A program made the position numbers and the translations under genes. Positions 1-8,046 of a stretch of DNA of 24,940 nt are shown piece after piece. This DNA comes from DASTGO01 sp035719045 (lineage in GTDB: Bacteria; Actinomycetota; Actinomycetes; Actinomycetales; Kineosporiaceae), in assembly GCA_035719045.1 (NCBI GenBank), contig DASTGO010000439.1, positions 1 to 24,940 of the forward strand, written 5' to 3'. Positions within the stretch are counted from its first letter, which is position 1. Each line of letters opens with the position of its first letter. The notes below the pieces were generated by a model. The model had not been told where the DNA came from. It made no database searches and saw only the letters and a program-made list of their open reading frames with translations.

Positions 1-404
1 CCGTGCATCCACCTCGCTGCGGGTGGGTCGGGCATGACGAGTATGTGCAGGTAGGCAACACGGGCACCGGAACTCCTGGTGTGGCTTGGCTTCGACAATC
101 GCAGCCCTGCCCGCACGCCACCGCATCGGCCAACTCGAACAGCCTGTTGCGGTTGCGCGAGAGCATCACCCACCACGCGCAAGACATTGTTGCCCTGGCT
201 CAATGCGTCAAGGACGCCGGGGAGGGCGCCAACAGGGTCTTCGCCGGCATCAACGACATCGCTGGCGGAATCGAGAGCCAGGAAGAGGCCGTGAACTCGA
301 TCGCCCAGTCGGTAACAGTCGCCGCAGAGGCCACCGGACGTGCCAGTGAGACCCTTCAGGAGACCATGAACGCCGTGCAGAAGGCCCGTGCCGTGACCAA
401 CTGA
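1..404 (+). pseudogene. C-terminal fragment of a methyl-accepting chemotaxis-like protein
   Basis: The frame is open from the window edge to a TGA at 402-404. The first ~55 residues look like no known domain. From about position 165 the frame reads as coiled coil, with the segment INDIAGGIESQEEAVNSIAQ followed by SVTVAAEATG. This matches the tail pattern of actinobacterial chemoreceptor signalling domains (IND..TTIASAVEEQ...SV.EAA..TG). The conserved hairpin tip and the methylation region that should precede it are not visible, so this is a piece of a receptor. It may continue to the left of the window or be a remnant. Third codon positions are strongly G/C in the recognisable half. The next 375 bases carry a broken transposase, so decay is plausible. 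The ATG at position 3 is probably not a real start. Confidence 0.45.
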
Positions 405-467
405 TTCGCTGCGTGGTCGTGCCCGTGAGTTCTTCGGGGGTCCTCCCTGAAAGGAGCTGGCGAGTCA

Positions 468-542
468 TGGGTGCCGGTGATCGCGGGGTGGGGCGTAGGT
501 CACGTTCGTCCACACGCCACGCCGCGGTCCGCAAGCCCTGAA
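468..542 (+). other. Short ORF (24 codons) with a Shine-Dalgarno-like sequence
   Basis: An ATG at 468 lies about 10 nt after AAAGGAG and opens a 24-codon, Arg-rich reading frame that ends at 540-542. No family is recognised. It may be the 5' end of a gene destroyed when the neighbouring transposase piece arrived, or it may be chance. It is listed because it is the only ribosome-site-like signal in the 405-779 gap. Confidence 0.15.
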
Positions 543-554
543 CTACCAGAGGGC

Positions 555-663
555 ATGATTACCGTGACTCTCACCACCAACACCGGCTGGTGTCGCCGTG
601 GGCACCGACCCCGACGCCGCCGCGTTCGCCGTTGCCATGATCGGCTACTGGTGGGACCAGGTC
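555..663 (+). pseudogene. Frameshifted fragment of an ISAzo13-family transposase
   Basis: One frame (555-590) reads ...TLTTNTGW and then becomes nonsense. The +1 frame from 592 continues VAVGTDPDAAAFAVAMIGYW and then WDQVG. Joined, these match the ISAzo13-family core (TNTGWV.VGTDHDTAAFAV..IRRWWDQ.G), which lies just before the catalytic ITAD.GGSNG block. A single-base shift near 590-592 breaks the frame, and the sequence after 663 no longer resembles the family. Neither the ends of an insertion sequence nor its inverted repeats are visible. The match rests on my recall of the family pattern. The piece is inactive and marks past mobile-element activity next to the chemoreceptor fragment. Confidence 0.6.
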
Positions 664-779
664 GGCAACCTTTTGTGGACTGTCGTGACACTGACCTGTC
701 TGGAGCCGTTGGACGACGAGGCTACGGCAACCGTCGCACGAGTCGGCCGGTGACATTCGGTGCACGAAGGGACACATCT

Positions 780-2612
780 GTGGCTATTGACCTCCGCTCA
801 AGACGGCTGATGGGGGCCGGGGCCGGCTTCCTGGGTGCGTGCGTAGTGGCGGCGACAACGCTGATCGTCATCAATGGCGCCCATGCCGCCACCGGGGCAA
901 CGACCCTTGTCGTCAACGCCAACCAGACGCTGCGGCCGGTGACCCACGTCGCGACCGGCAGCCTCTACGGGCTGGCGGACGCGAACACCCCCTCGGACAG
1001 TCTTGTCAGCGCGATCAAGCCGAACACGTTCGTGCTGATGCCCGCAGGCGGGCATCAGCAGGGGAGCGGCGACATCCTGGTGGTGGCACCCAAGGCGGCG
1101 AGGGCGGGCGCCAAGGTGGTCGACCGCCTGTCGGACTACTACCCCGGTTGGCCCTACCAGTTCAGCTGGAACAGTTGGTCGAGCTTCGTGGATCAACAGG
1201 TGAAGACGGTCAACAAGACCCGGGTGCCGAATCTCGCCGCCTACGAGCTGTGGAACGAGTCCGACAACACCTGGCTGCCCCAGAACGGCACCTACGAGGA
1301 CTTCTGGACACGCACCTACCGTCAGGTCCGCGCGCTGGACCCGACAACGCCGATCCAGGGCCCAAGTTTCTCCAACAACATCAGCGACATGCAGAACTTC
1401 CTGCGAAACGCGGTCGCCACCAACACCGTGCCCGACATCATCGCCTGGCATGAACTGGCCGGTGCCAACCTGATCAAGGGTGACATCGACAAGGTGGTGG
1501 CCATGGAGAAGAGCCTGGGCATCACCCCGCGACCGATCGCGATCGAGGAGTACGCCTCGCCCTCGGAGGTCGGGGTGCCCGGTTCGTTGGTCGGCTATAT
1601 TGCGAAGTTCGAGCGCTATGGAGTGCACGACGCCGAACTGGCCTTCTGGAACTCTTCCGGCGCGCTTGGTGACCTGCTGACACGTGGCGGCGGATCCCCC
1701 AACGGGGCCTACTGGCTGTACACGTGGTACGCCGACATGTCCGGGAACATGGTGGTCACCACGGCGGCCTCCGAAACCAGCATCGACGGGGCCGCGGCCC
1801 TGTCTGCCAACGGCCGGCAGCTCAGCGTGATCTTCGGTGGTGGGCCTGGGGGCGGCAGCGCCGTTCAGGTCAACGGGCTCGCCAGCACCCTGGTCGTCGG
1901 CGGCAAGGTGCACACCAAGCTGGAACAGGTCACCAACACCGGGCGCACTGGCGCATCGGCCGGAGCGACCACGATCGCCGAAGGCGACTACGCCGTGACC
2001 GGCGGGTCGATCACCGTTCCGGTGACCACCAGCAGCACCAGTGCCTACCGCCTGCTGATCACCCCCGGCTCCGGCTCCGGCACCGGCACGACGACCAGTC
2101 CTCCGACGACGACCAGTCCGACGACCAGTCCGACGACCACGCCAGGTCCCACGGGCGGTCCCGCGAGCTCGGCTGGTGGGTCGCAGTCCGCCGGGCGCTT
2201 CCAGATCGTCAACGCGCACAGTGGCCTCGCTCTGGACACCCAGGACTCCAGGACCACGGCCGGCACCATGGCCGTCCAGTCCACCTCCTCCAGCGGCACC
2301 GGCCAGACCTGGCAGCTCGTTCCGAGCGGTAACGGCCTGTACAAGATCGTCAATGTCAACAGCGGCCTCGTGCTGGGTGTCCGGAACGCGTCCACCACAT
2401 GGGGGGAACGCGCCCTGGTGTGGTGGGACAGCGGCACGAGCGATCACCTCTGGCAGGTCAATGCCGTCGGCAACGGCCTGTACAAGATCGTCAACGTCAA
2501 CAGTCACCTCCTCCTCGGCGTGACGAACATGAGCACCTCACCAGGAGCGAACCTCGTGCAGTGGGGCGACACCGGGACGGCCGATCACCTCTGGAAGCTC
2601 CTGCCCCGCTGA
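780..2612 (+). CDS. Secreted glycoside hydrolase (clan A-like) with C-terminal ricin-type lectin domain
   Basis: GTG 780 is chosen because it gives a proper signal peptide: RSRR, a hydrophobic stretch, then a likely cut after INGAHA (about residue 32). A weak GAAGG lies about 10 nt upstream. The 610-residue product has a catalytic region at about 35-425. YELWNES carries the likely acid/base Glu160, and IAIEEYAS carries the likely nucleophile (Glu256 or 257). This spacing is usual for (beta/alpha)8 clan GH-A enzymes, and family GH39 or a relative is plausible. A Thr/Ser/Pro linker (about 431-466) leads to a beta-trefoil domain (about 469-610) with QxW-like motifs GQTWQL, DHLWQV and DHLWKL. It probably cuts a polysaccharide outside the cell, with the lectin domain holding the substrate. 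The exact substrate cannot be read. It stands alone between decayed genes and a terminator. Confidence 0.85.
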   Translation: MAIDLRSRRLMGAGAGFLGACVVAATTLIVINGAHAATGATTLVVNANQTLRPVTHVATGSLYGLADANTPSDSLVSAIKPNTFVLMPAGGHQQGSGDILVVAPKAARAGAKVVDRLSDYYPGWPYQFSWNSWSSFVDQQVKTVNKTRVPNLAAYELWNESDNTWLPQNGTYEDFWTRTYRQVRALDPTTPIQGPSFSNNISDMQNFLRNAVATNTVPDIIAWHELAGANLIKGDIDKVVAMEKSLGITPRPIAIEEYASPSEVGVPGSLVGYIAKFERYGVHDAELAFWNSSGALGDLLTRGGGSPNGAYWLYTWYADMSGNMVVTTAASETSIDGAAALSANGRQLSVIFGGGPGGGSAVQVNGLASTLVVGGKVHTKLEQVTNTGRTGASAGATTIAEGDYAVTGGSITVPVTTSSTSAYRLLITPGSGSGTGTTTSPPTTTSPTTSPTTTPGPTGGPASSAGGSQSAGRFQIVNAHSGLALDTQDSRTTAGTMAVQSTSSSGTGQTWQLVPSGNGLYKIVNVNSGLVLGVRNASTTWGERALVWWDSGTSDHLWQVNAVGNGLYKIVNVNSHLLLGVTNMSTSPGANLVQWGDTGTADHLWKLLPR

Positions 2613-2654
2613 CCAACCGCACGTCGTCGGTACGTCGAGAGACGCACCGGCACC

Positions 2655-2699
2655 AGAAAGGCCGCGCGGCGAGGGATTCCCTCGCCGCGCGGCCTTTCT
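2655..2699. terminator. Strong, probably bidirectional transcription terminator
   Basis: A perfect inverted repeat has 22-bp arms (2655-2676 and 2678-2699) around a single central base. The arms are A/T at the outer ends and GC-rich inside, so either strand yields a long stem followed by a few U residues. It lies between the convergent hydrolase gene (ends 2612) and the ABC exporter operon (ends 2783) and can stop transcription from both sides. Confidence 0.88.
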
Positions 2700-2782
2700 T
2701 GCGAATCACGCGGACCCGGATCTCGGCGGCAATCGCCCTCGCACCCCGCGGGGCCGTGCCCGCGGGGCCGCCGTGGGTGAGG

Positions 2783-4852
2783 TCAGGCGACCCCGTCGAG
2801 AGTGGGGGCCTGGGCGAACTGGCTCTGGTACAGGTCGTGGTAGAAGCCGTGGGCGGCCAGGAGTTCCTCGTGGGTGCCCTGTTCGATGATCCGTCCCTGG
2901 TCCATCACGAGGATGACGTCGGCGTCGCGGATCGTGGACAGCCGGTGGGCGATGACGAAACTGGTCCGGCCCTGCCGCAGCCGCGCCATCGCCTTCTGGA
3001 TGAGCACCTCCGTGCGGGTGTCCACCGAACTCGTCGCCTCGTCGAGGATGAGGATCGCGGGATCGGCCAGGAAGGCCCGCGCGATCGTCACCAGCTGCTT
3101 CTGCCCGGCGGACAGGTTGGACGCCTCGTCGTCGAGCACGGTGTCGTAGCCCTCGGGGAGGGTGTGCACGAAGTGGTCGACGTGCGCGGCTCGGGCGGCC
3201 TCGTGGATCTGCTCCTCGGTGGGTGCCTGCGCGCCGTAGGCGATGTTGTCCCGGATCGTCCCGCCGAACAGCCAGGCGTCCTGCAGCACCATCCCGAACG
3301 TCCGGCGCAGCTCGTCGCGGGTCAGGTCCCGGATGTCGACGCCGTCGAGGGTGATCCGGCCGGAGTCCACCTCGTAGAACCGCATGAGCAGGTTGACCAC
3401 GGTGGTCTTCCCCGCCCCGGTCGGTCCGACGATCGCCACGGTCTCGCCCGGCCGGACGTCGAGGGTGAGGTCCTCGATCAGCGGGGTGTCCGGCCGGTAC
3501 CGGAAGCACACCTGTTCCAGGCCGACCCGGCCGGACAGCTCCGGCAGGTGGACCGGCTGCGCTGCGTCGGGTTCCTCCTCCTGCGCGTCGAGCAGCTCGA
3601 AGACCCGCTCGGCGGAGGCGATCGCCGACTGCAGCAGGTTGACCATCGACGACAGCTGGGTGATCGGCATCGTGAACTGCCGGGAGTACTGGATGAACGC
3701 CTGCACGTCACCCAGCGACATCGTCCCGGACGCCACCCGCAGCCCGCCCAGCACGGCCACGCCGACGTAGTTGAGGTTGGAGATGAAGGCCATCGCCGGC
3801 TGGATGATCCCGGAGACGAACTGGGCCCGGAAGCTGGCCTGGTACATCTGCTCGTTGGCCCGGTCGAAGTCCTCGATCGCCTGCTGCCGGTGGCCGAACA
3901 CCTTGACCAGGTCGTGGCCGGAGTACATCTCCTCGACGTGGCCGTTGAGCTTGCCGGTCCACATCCACTGCGCCTTGAACTGCTTCTGCGAGCGCTTCGC
4001 GATGAGCATCGTGACGACGAAGGACAGCGGCACGGTGAGCAGCGAGATGACGGCCAGCAGCGGGCTGATCCAGACCATCATGGCCAGCACGCCGATGATC
4101 ATCAGCGAGTTCGAGACGATCTGGGTGAGGCTCTGCTGGATCGCGGTGTTGATGTTGTCGATGTCGTTGGTGATCCGGCTGAGCACCTCGCCCCGCGGGT
4201 GGGAGTCGAAGTACCGCAACGGGAGCCGGCCGAGCTTGCGGTCGGCGTCCTCGCGCAGCTGGTACACCACGCGCTGGGCCACCCCGGCCATCAGGTATCC
4301 CTGGGCCCAGCCGAACAGCGCGCTCAGCACATAGACGAGGACCACCACCAGCAACGCCGACCGCAACGCCCCGAAGTCGATCCCGGCCCCCGGGACCAGG
4401 TGCATGTTGCCGATCATCTCCGCCTGCTGCGGGTGGCCGGTCCGGCGCAGCTGCTCGGCCACCTGGGCGGTGGTGACGCCCTTGGGCAGGTTCTTGCTGA
4501 TCACGCCCTCGAAGACGAGCTGGGTGGCGTTGCCGAGCAGTTTCGGCCCGATGATCGACAGTGTCACGCTGATCGTGCCGAGCACCATGACCAGGCTGAT
4601 CACCGCGGACTGCGGCCGCAGCCGGCCCGCCAGCCGGCGGAAGGTGGCCTTGAACTCCTTCGGCTTCTCCACCGGCATGCCGAACCCGTGCGGGCCCCCG
4701 CCGAACGGACCACCGCGCCCCGGCGGGCGGCGCACCGCACCCTCGCCCGCACCCCCGGGCGGGGCCGGAGCCGCACCGGGCTGTCCGCCGCCGGGACCTT
4801 CCGGGCGGGGGCCGTGGCCCGATCCGTTGCCTGCGCCTCGCATCATGCTCAT
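2783..4852 (-). CDS. ABC exporter, permease-ATPase fusion (subunit with the complete ATPase site)
   Basis: This 689-residue half-transporter has a Gly/Pro-rich cytoplasmic tail (about 1-75), a six-helix exporter domain (about 80-400) and an ATPase domain. Visible motifs are Walker A GPTGAGKTT (~474), signature LSAGQKQ (~578), Walker B ILILDEATSS (~599) with its catalytic Glu, and switch His in IAHRLS (~632). Its ATG overlaps the stop of the upstream ABC gene by 4 nt (ATGA), so the two are co-translated. Such pairs form heterodimeric exporters (BmrCD or TM287/288 type; compare Rv1272c/Rv1273c in M. tuberculosis) that move drugs or lipids outward across the membrane. The substrate is unknown and no regulator gene is adjacent. 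The proline-rich N-terminus is longer than usual for the family. Confidence 0.93.
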   Translation of the reverse strand: MSMMRGAGNGSGHGPRPEGPGGGQPGAAPAPPGGAGEGAVRRPPGRGGPFGGGPHGFGMPVEKPKEFKATFRRLAGRLRPQSAVISLVMVLGTISVTLSIIGPKLLGNATQLVFEGVISKNLPKGVTTAQVAEQLRRTGHPQQAEMIGNMHLVPGAGIDFGALRSALLVVVLVYVLSALFGWAQGYLMAGVAQRVVYQLREDADRKLGRLPLRYFDSHPRGEVLSRITNDIDNINTAIQQSLTQIVSNSLMIIGVLAMMVWISPLLAVISLLTVPLSFVVTMLIAKRSQKQFKAQWMWTGKLNGHVEEMYSGHDLVKVFGHRQQAIEDFDRANEQMYQASFRAQFVSGIIQPAMAFISNLNYVGVAVLGGLRVASGTMSLGDVQAFIQYSRQFTMPITQLSSMVNLLQSAIASAERVFELLDAQEEEPDAAQPVHLPELSGRVGLEQVCFRYRPDTPLIEDLTLDVRPGETVAIVGPTGAGKTTVVNLLMRFYEVDSGRITLDGVDIRDLTRDELRRTFGMVLQDAWLFGGTIRDNIAYGAQAPTEEQIHEAARAAHVDHFVHTLPEGYDTVLDDEASNLSAGQKQLVTIARAFLADPAILILDEATSSVDTRTEVLIQKAMARLRQGRTSFVIAHRLSTIRDADVILVMDQGRIIEQGTHEELLAAHGFYHDLYQSQFAQAPTLDGVA

Positions 4853-6606
4853 GCCACGTCGTCCTCGGTGAGCTGGGACAGCACGATCTCCCGGTAGGTC
4901 TCGCAGTCGCGCATCAGGTCGGTGTGGGTACCCACCCCGACCACCGTGCCGAGGTCGAGCACGACGATCTGGTCGGCGTGCATGACCGTGCTCACCCGCT
5001 GGGCCACGATGACGACGGTGGCGGTGCTGGTGTGCTCACGCAGGGCCGCCCGCAGCCGGGCGTCGGTGGCGAAGTCGAGGGCGGAGAAACAGTCGTCGAG
5101 CAGGTACACCGCCGGCTGCTTGGCCACGGCGCGGGCGATCGCCAGCCGCTGCCGCTGCCCGCCGGACACGTTCGCCCCGCCCTGCTCGATCGGGGACTGC
5201 AGCCCGTCCGGCATCTCCCGGACGAACCCGGCCGCCTGGGCGACCTCCAGCGCCTGCCACACCTGCTCGTCCGCGGCGTCCGGACGGCCGAACCGGACGT
5301 TGTCCGCGACCGTGCCGGAGAACAGGAAGGACTTCTGCGGGACCAGTCCGAGCCGGCTCCACACCTGCTCCTGAGGCATCTCCCGGACGTCCACCCCGTC
5401 GATCAGGACGGCCCCGGCTGTCACGTCGTACAGCCGGGGGATGAGGTTGACCAGGGTGCTCTTCCCGGCGCCGGTGCCGCCGACGATCGCGGTGGTCCGG
5501 CCGGCCGGCAGGGTCAGGTTGATCCGGCGCAGCACCGGTTCCTCCGCGCCGGGATAGCGGAACTCCACGTCGCGGAACTCCACCGTGGCCTCGTCGAGGT
5601 CCGCGCCGTCGGTGCGCTGGGCGGGCAGCGTGACGGCCGCGGACACCGGGTCGTGGATGTCGGGCTCGGTGGTCAGCACCTCCTGGATCCGCTCGGCGGA
5701 GGCCTGTGCGCGGGGGACCATCACGGTCATGAAGGTCGCCATCATCACCGCGAACAGGATCTGCATCAGATAGGACAGGAAGGCGGTGAGGTTGCCGATC
5801 GGCATGCTCCCGCTGTCGACCAGCCCGGAGCCGAACCAGATGATCGCGATGCTGGACAGGTTCATGATCAGCATCAGGCTGGGGAACATCAGCGCGAACA
5901 GCCGGTTCACGGTGAGCGTGGCCCGGGTCAGCTCGTCGTTGGCCTCGGCGAACCGTTCCTCCTCGTGGGTGGTGCGGACGAAGGCGCGCACCACCCGGAT
6001 CCCGGCCAGGGTCTCCCTGGTCACCCGGTTCACCTTGTCGATCCGGCCCTGCATGCTGCGGAACAGCGGGATCGCCCGCCAGATCAGTGCGCCGATCACG
6101 GCCGCCATCAGCGGGACCACGACCAGCAGCAGGGCCGACAGCCGGACGTCCTCCCGGACGGCCATGATGATCCCGCCGACCATCGTGATCGGCGCCGCGA
6201 CCATCATGGTCAGGCCCATCACGACGAACATCTGCAACTGCTGGACGTCATTGGTGTTGCGGGTGATCAGCGACGGTGCCCCGAACTTGTTCACCTCCCG
6301 CAGCGAGAAGCTCTGGACCCGGCGGAAGAGGGCGGCCCGCACGTCGCGGCCGAAGGCCATCGCGACCCCGGCCCCGTAGTAGACGCCGATCACCGCGGCG
6401 ACGGTGAGCGCGAAGGTGACCAGCAGCATCAGGCCGCCGATCCGTGTGATGTAGCCGGTGTCGCCCTTGACCACGCCGTTGTTGATGATGTCGGCGTTGA
6501 GGCTGGGCAGGTAGAGGTTGGCCACCGCTTGGAGCAGCAACAGGGTCAGCACCAGGGCGACCCGGGCGCCGTACGGGCGCAGGTAGGTGCGAAGGAGTGC
6601 AGTCAT
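4849..6606 (-). CDS. ABC exporter, permease-ATPase fusion (subunit with the degenerate ATPase site)
   Basis: This is the first gene of the two-gene operon (585 residues). A six-helix exporter domain fills about 1-310. The ATPase domain has Walker A GGTGAGKST (~374), signature VSGGQRQR (~479), Walker B AVYLLDDCFS (~498) and VAQRVST (~532). The residue after the Walker B Asp is Asp rather than the catalytic Glu, and the switch residue is Gln rather than His. This is the known pattern of the non-hydrolysing site in heterodimeric exporters; the downstream subunit supplies the active site. The start ATG 6606 gives a normal family N-terminus. TAACGT lies 9 nt upstream on the minus strand, so the leader would be very short or absent. 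Confidence 0.93.
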   Translation of the reverse strand: MTALLRTYLRPYGARVALVLTLLLLQAVANLYLPSLNADIINNGVVKGDTGYITRIGGLMLLVTFALTVAAVIGVYYGAGVAMAFGRDVRAALFRRVQSFSLREVNKFGAPSLITRNTNDVQQLQMFVVMGLTMMVAAPITMVGGIIMAVREDVRLSALLLVVVPLMAAVIGALIWRAIPLFRSMQGRIDKVNRVTRETLAGIRVVRAFVRTTHEEERFAEANDELTRATLTVNRLFALMFPSLMLIMNLSSIAIIWFGSGLVDSGSMPIGNLTAFLSYLMQILFAVMMATFMTVMVPRAQASAERIQEVLTTEPDIHDPVSAAVTLPAQRTDGADLDEATVEFRDVEFRYPGAEEPVLRRINLTLPAGRTTAIVGGTGAGKSTLVNLIPRLYDVTAGAVLIDGVDVREMPQEQVWSRLGLVPQKSFLFSGTVADNVRFGRPDAADEQVWQALEVAQAAGFVREMPDGLQSPIEQGGANVSGGQRQRLAIARAVAKQPAVYLLDDCFSALDFATDARLRAALREHTSTATVVIVAQRVSTVMHADQIVVLDLGTVVGVGTHTDLMRDCETYREIVLSQLTEDDVA

Positions 6607-6709
6607 GGTGTGACCACGTTAGCTGCGGCAGCTGATCGTGGGCCGTGAGGATTCCGCGACGTGTGCGTGCCCCGGGATCGGTGGCCGGGGAGCCGGCCCG
6701 GTGCCCCGG

Positions 6710-6802
6710 GAGTGCATCGCGCCGTCGAGCATCCTGGACCCGGACGGACTGCTCAACCCGGGCAGGGTGTTCGACCTGCAGGGTCGGATGCCGCATCGGT
6801 AG
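6710..6802 (+). pseudogene. Remnant of the C-terminus of an FAD-linked oxidase
   Basis: A 30-codon stretch ending in TAG reads ...SSILDPDGLLNPGRVFD. This matches the conserved end of GlcD/FAD-linked oxidase proteins (...LDP.GLLNPGKV...). No oxidase-like sequence precedes it: upstream the frame reads Gly/Pro/Cys-rich nonsense. The rest of the gene has therefore been lost, probably by deletion when the ABC operon and the RDD gene were brought together. It is short, so chance similarity is possible, but the LDPDGLLNPG core is quite specific. Confidence 0.5.
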
Positions 6803-6816
6803 GGCACGCTAGGGAC

Positions 6817-7833
6817 GTGGACCAGCCGACCGTCGCACCCGAGCCGGGGTGGTACCCCGATGCCGCTGATCCGACCGTGGAGCGGTGGTGGGACGGCTCC
6901 GCCTGGAGTCCGGTGACCCGCCCGTCCCCCACGATGCCGGGCTCCGGTGCCGGGCAGGGGGGTGCCCCTGCGCCGCCCGCCTGGTCCGTGCCGCCGGGGC
7001 CCACCTCCCCGCCAGGTGGAGCCGGTGACGGCAGCCCGTGGGGGAGTCCGCCGCAGCCGGGACCGCCCGGGCCCTCGGGGAACCCCTATGCCGCGCCGCC
7101 GGACCGTCCCGGCGGCAACCCGTACCCCGGCGGCAACCCGTACCCCGGAAACCCGTACGTGCCGCCGACCCCGGGGCAGGGCGGACCGGCGGTCGATCCG
7201 TCCCGGCCGCCGTCCCCGCCGCCGGTGCCCGGTCGCCCCGGCGGTCCCGGACCGCTCACCCCGGACGGGGTGCCGCTGGCCGCGCCTGCCCTGCGCTGGC
7301 TGGCCCGGGTGATCGACCTGGTGGTCTCCGGGACGCTCGGCGCGGTCGCCGGGATCGCCTTCCTGGCGCAGGCCGTCGACGCGCTGCGCCCCCAGCTGGT
7401 GGCCCTGACCCGCGCCACCACCCCGGACGCCCAGTCGGCCGCCGCGAACGCCCTGGTCGACGCCTTCTACCAGGATCCGACCGTGACCGGCCCGCTCCTG
7501 CGGTACCAGTTCGTCGCACTGCTCGTCGGCGGGGTGTACTCGACCGTGATGGTCCGGCTGTGGGGCGGCACGGTCGGCAAGCTCCTGGTCGGGATCCGGG
7601 TGCGGACCTGGGAGAGTCCGGACCGCCCCACCTGGACCCAGGCGATGAGCCGGTGGCTGACCAGGGAGGCCGTCGCCAAGATCTCGTTCGCCGGCATCGG
7701 CTCGACGTACTGGCTGCTGGACAGCGGCTGGCTGCTGTGGGATCCGCGCCGCCAGTGCCTGCACGACAAGCTGCCCGGAACCGTGGTCGTCCAGCACCGG
7801 CACCCGGTGGTGTACCCCCGCACCTACTCCTGA
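6817..7833 (+). CDS. DUF2510 and RDD-domain membrane protein
   Basis: This 338-residue protein starts at GTG 6817, chosen because the DUF2510 motif (PGWYPDAADP...RWWDGSAW) begins about eight residues later. DUF2510 (about 8-32) is a small module found in many actinobacterial membrane proteins. A Pro/Gly-rich stretch follows (about 35-150) with repeats of GGNPYPGNPY type. The RDD domain (about 155-338) begins LRWLARVIDLVVSG and has three or so hydrophobic helices. RDD proteins are poorly understood; some have been proposed to move ions or small solutes. AGGG lies only 2 nt before the GTG, too close for normal use, so translation may be leaderless. It is convergent with the downstream symporter gene and has no obvious operon partner. 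Confidence 0.82.
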   Translation: MDQPTVAPEPGWYPDAADPTVERWWDGSAWSPVTRPSPTMPGSGAGQGGAPAPPAWSVPPGPTSPPGGAGDGSPWGSPPQPGPPGPSGNPYAAPPDRPGGNPYPGGNPYPGNPYVPPTPGQGGPAVDPSRPPSPPPVPGRPGGPGPLTPDGVPLAAPALRWLARVIDLVVSGTLGAVAGIAFLAQAVDALRPQLVALTRATTPDAQSAAANALVDAFYQDPTVTGPLLRYQFVALLVGGVYSTVMVRLWGGTVGKLLVGIRVRTWESPDRPTWTQAMSRWLTREAVAKISFAGIGSTYWLLDSGWLLWDPRRQCLHDKLPGTVVVQHRHPVVYPRTYS

Positions 7834-7837
7834 CCCC

Positions 7838-7917
7838 GGCTCCACGAACGGCCGGATCCACGAACGGCAGGCTCCACGAACGGCTGGCTCCACGAACGGC
7901 TGGCCCCGCGACCGGCG
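7838..7917. repeat. 16-bp tandem repeat, five units
   Basis: Units of GGCTCCACGAACGGCN lie at 7838-7853, 7854-7869, 7870-7885, 7886-7901 and a worn fifth copy at 7902-7917. Units 3 and 4 are identical, units 1 and 2 differ by one or two bases, and unit 5 by several. The array starts 4 bp after the RDD stop codon, inside the 213-bp gap between convergent genes. The remainder of that gap (7918-8046) is GC-rich with short GGTCGG/GGTGTTC repeats and no gene. It looks like a minisatellite. Confidence 0.85.
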
Positions 7918-8046
7918 TCGAGGCGCGGTGGCGGGGCCAGGTCCGGGGCCGGTGCGTGGTGGCCGGCGGTCGGTGTTCGGTGTTCGGTCGTGGTCGGTCA
8001 GTTCCCCGGTGGCCAGGGGTTCAGCCCGACGGCGCTGCGCTACGGG

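Noticed and set aside
471..779. N-terminal extension of the glycoside hydrolase to 471
   Set aside because: The extension is Arg-rich and covers the transposase remnant in the wrong frame. GTG 780 gives a proper signal peptide.
2399..4897. 832-codon plus-strand frame across the ABC gene
   Set aside because: The composition is His/Asp/Arg/Gln-rich antisense sequence with no domain. The minus strand carries clear ABC exporter motifs, and a terminator lies inside this frame.
7838..7917. CRISPR-like array
   Set aside because: Units are 16 bp with no spacers between them, and no cas gene is near. It is a simple tandem repeat.
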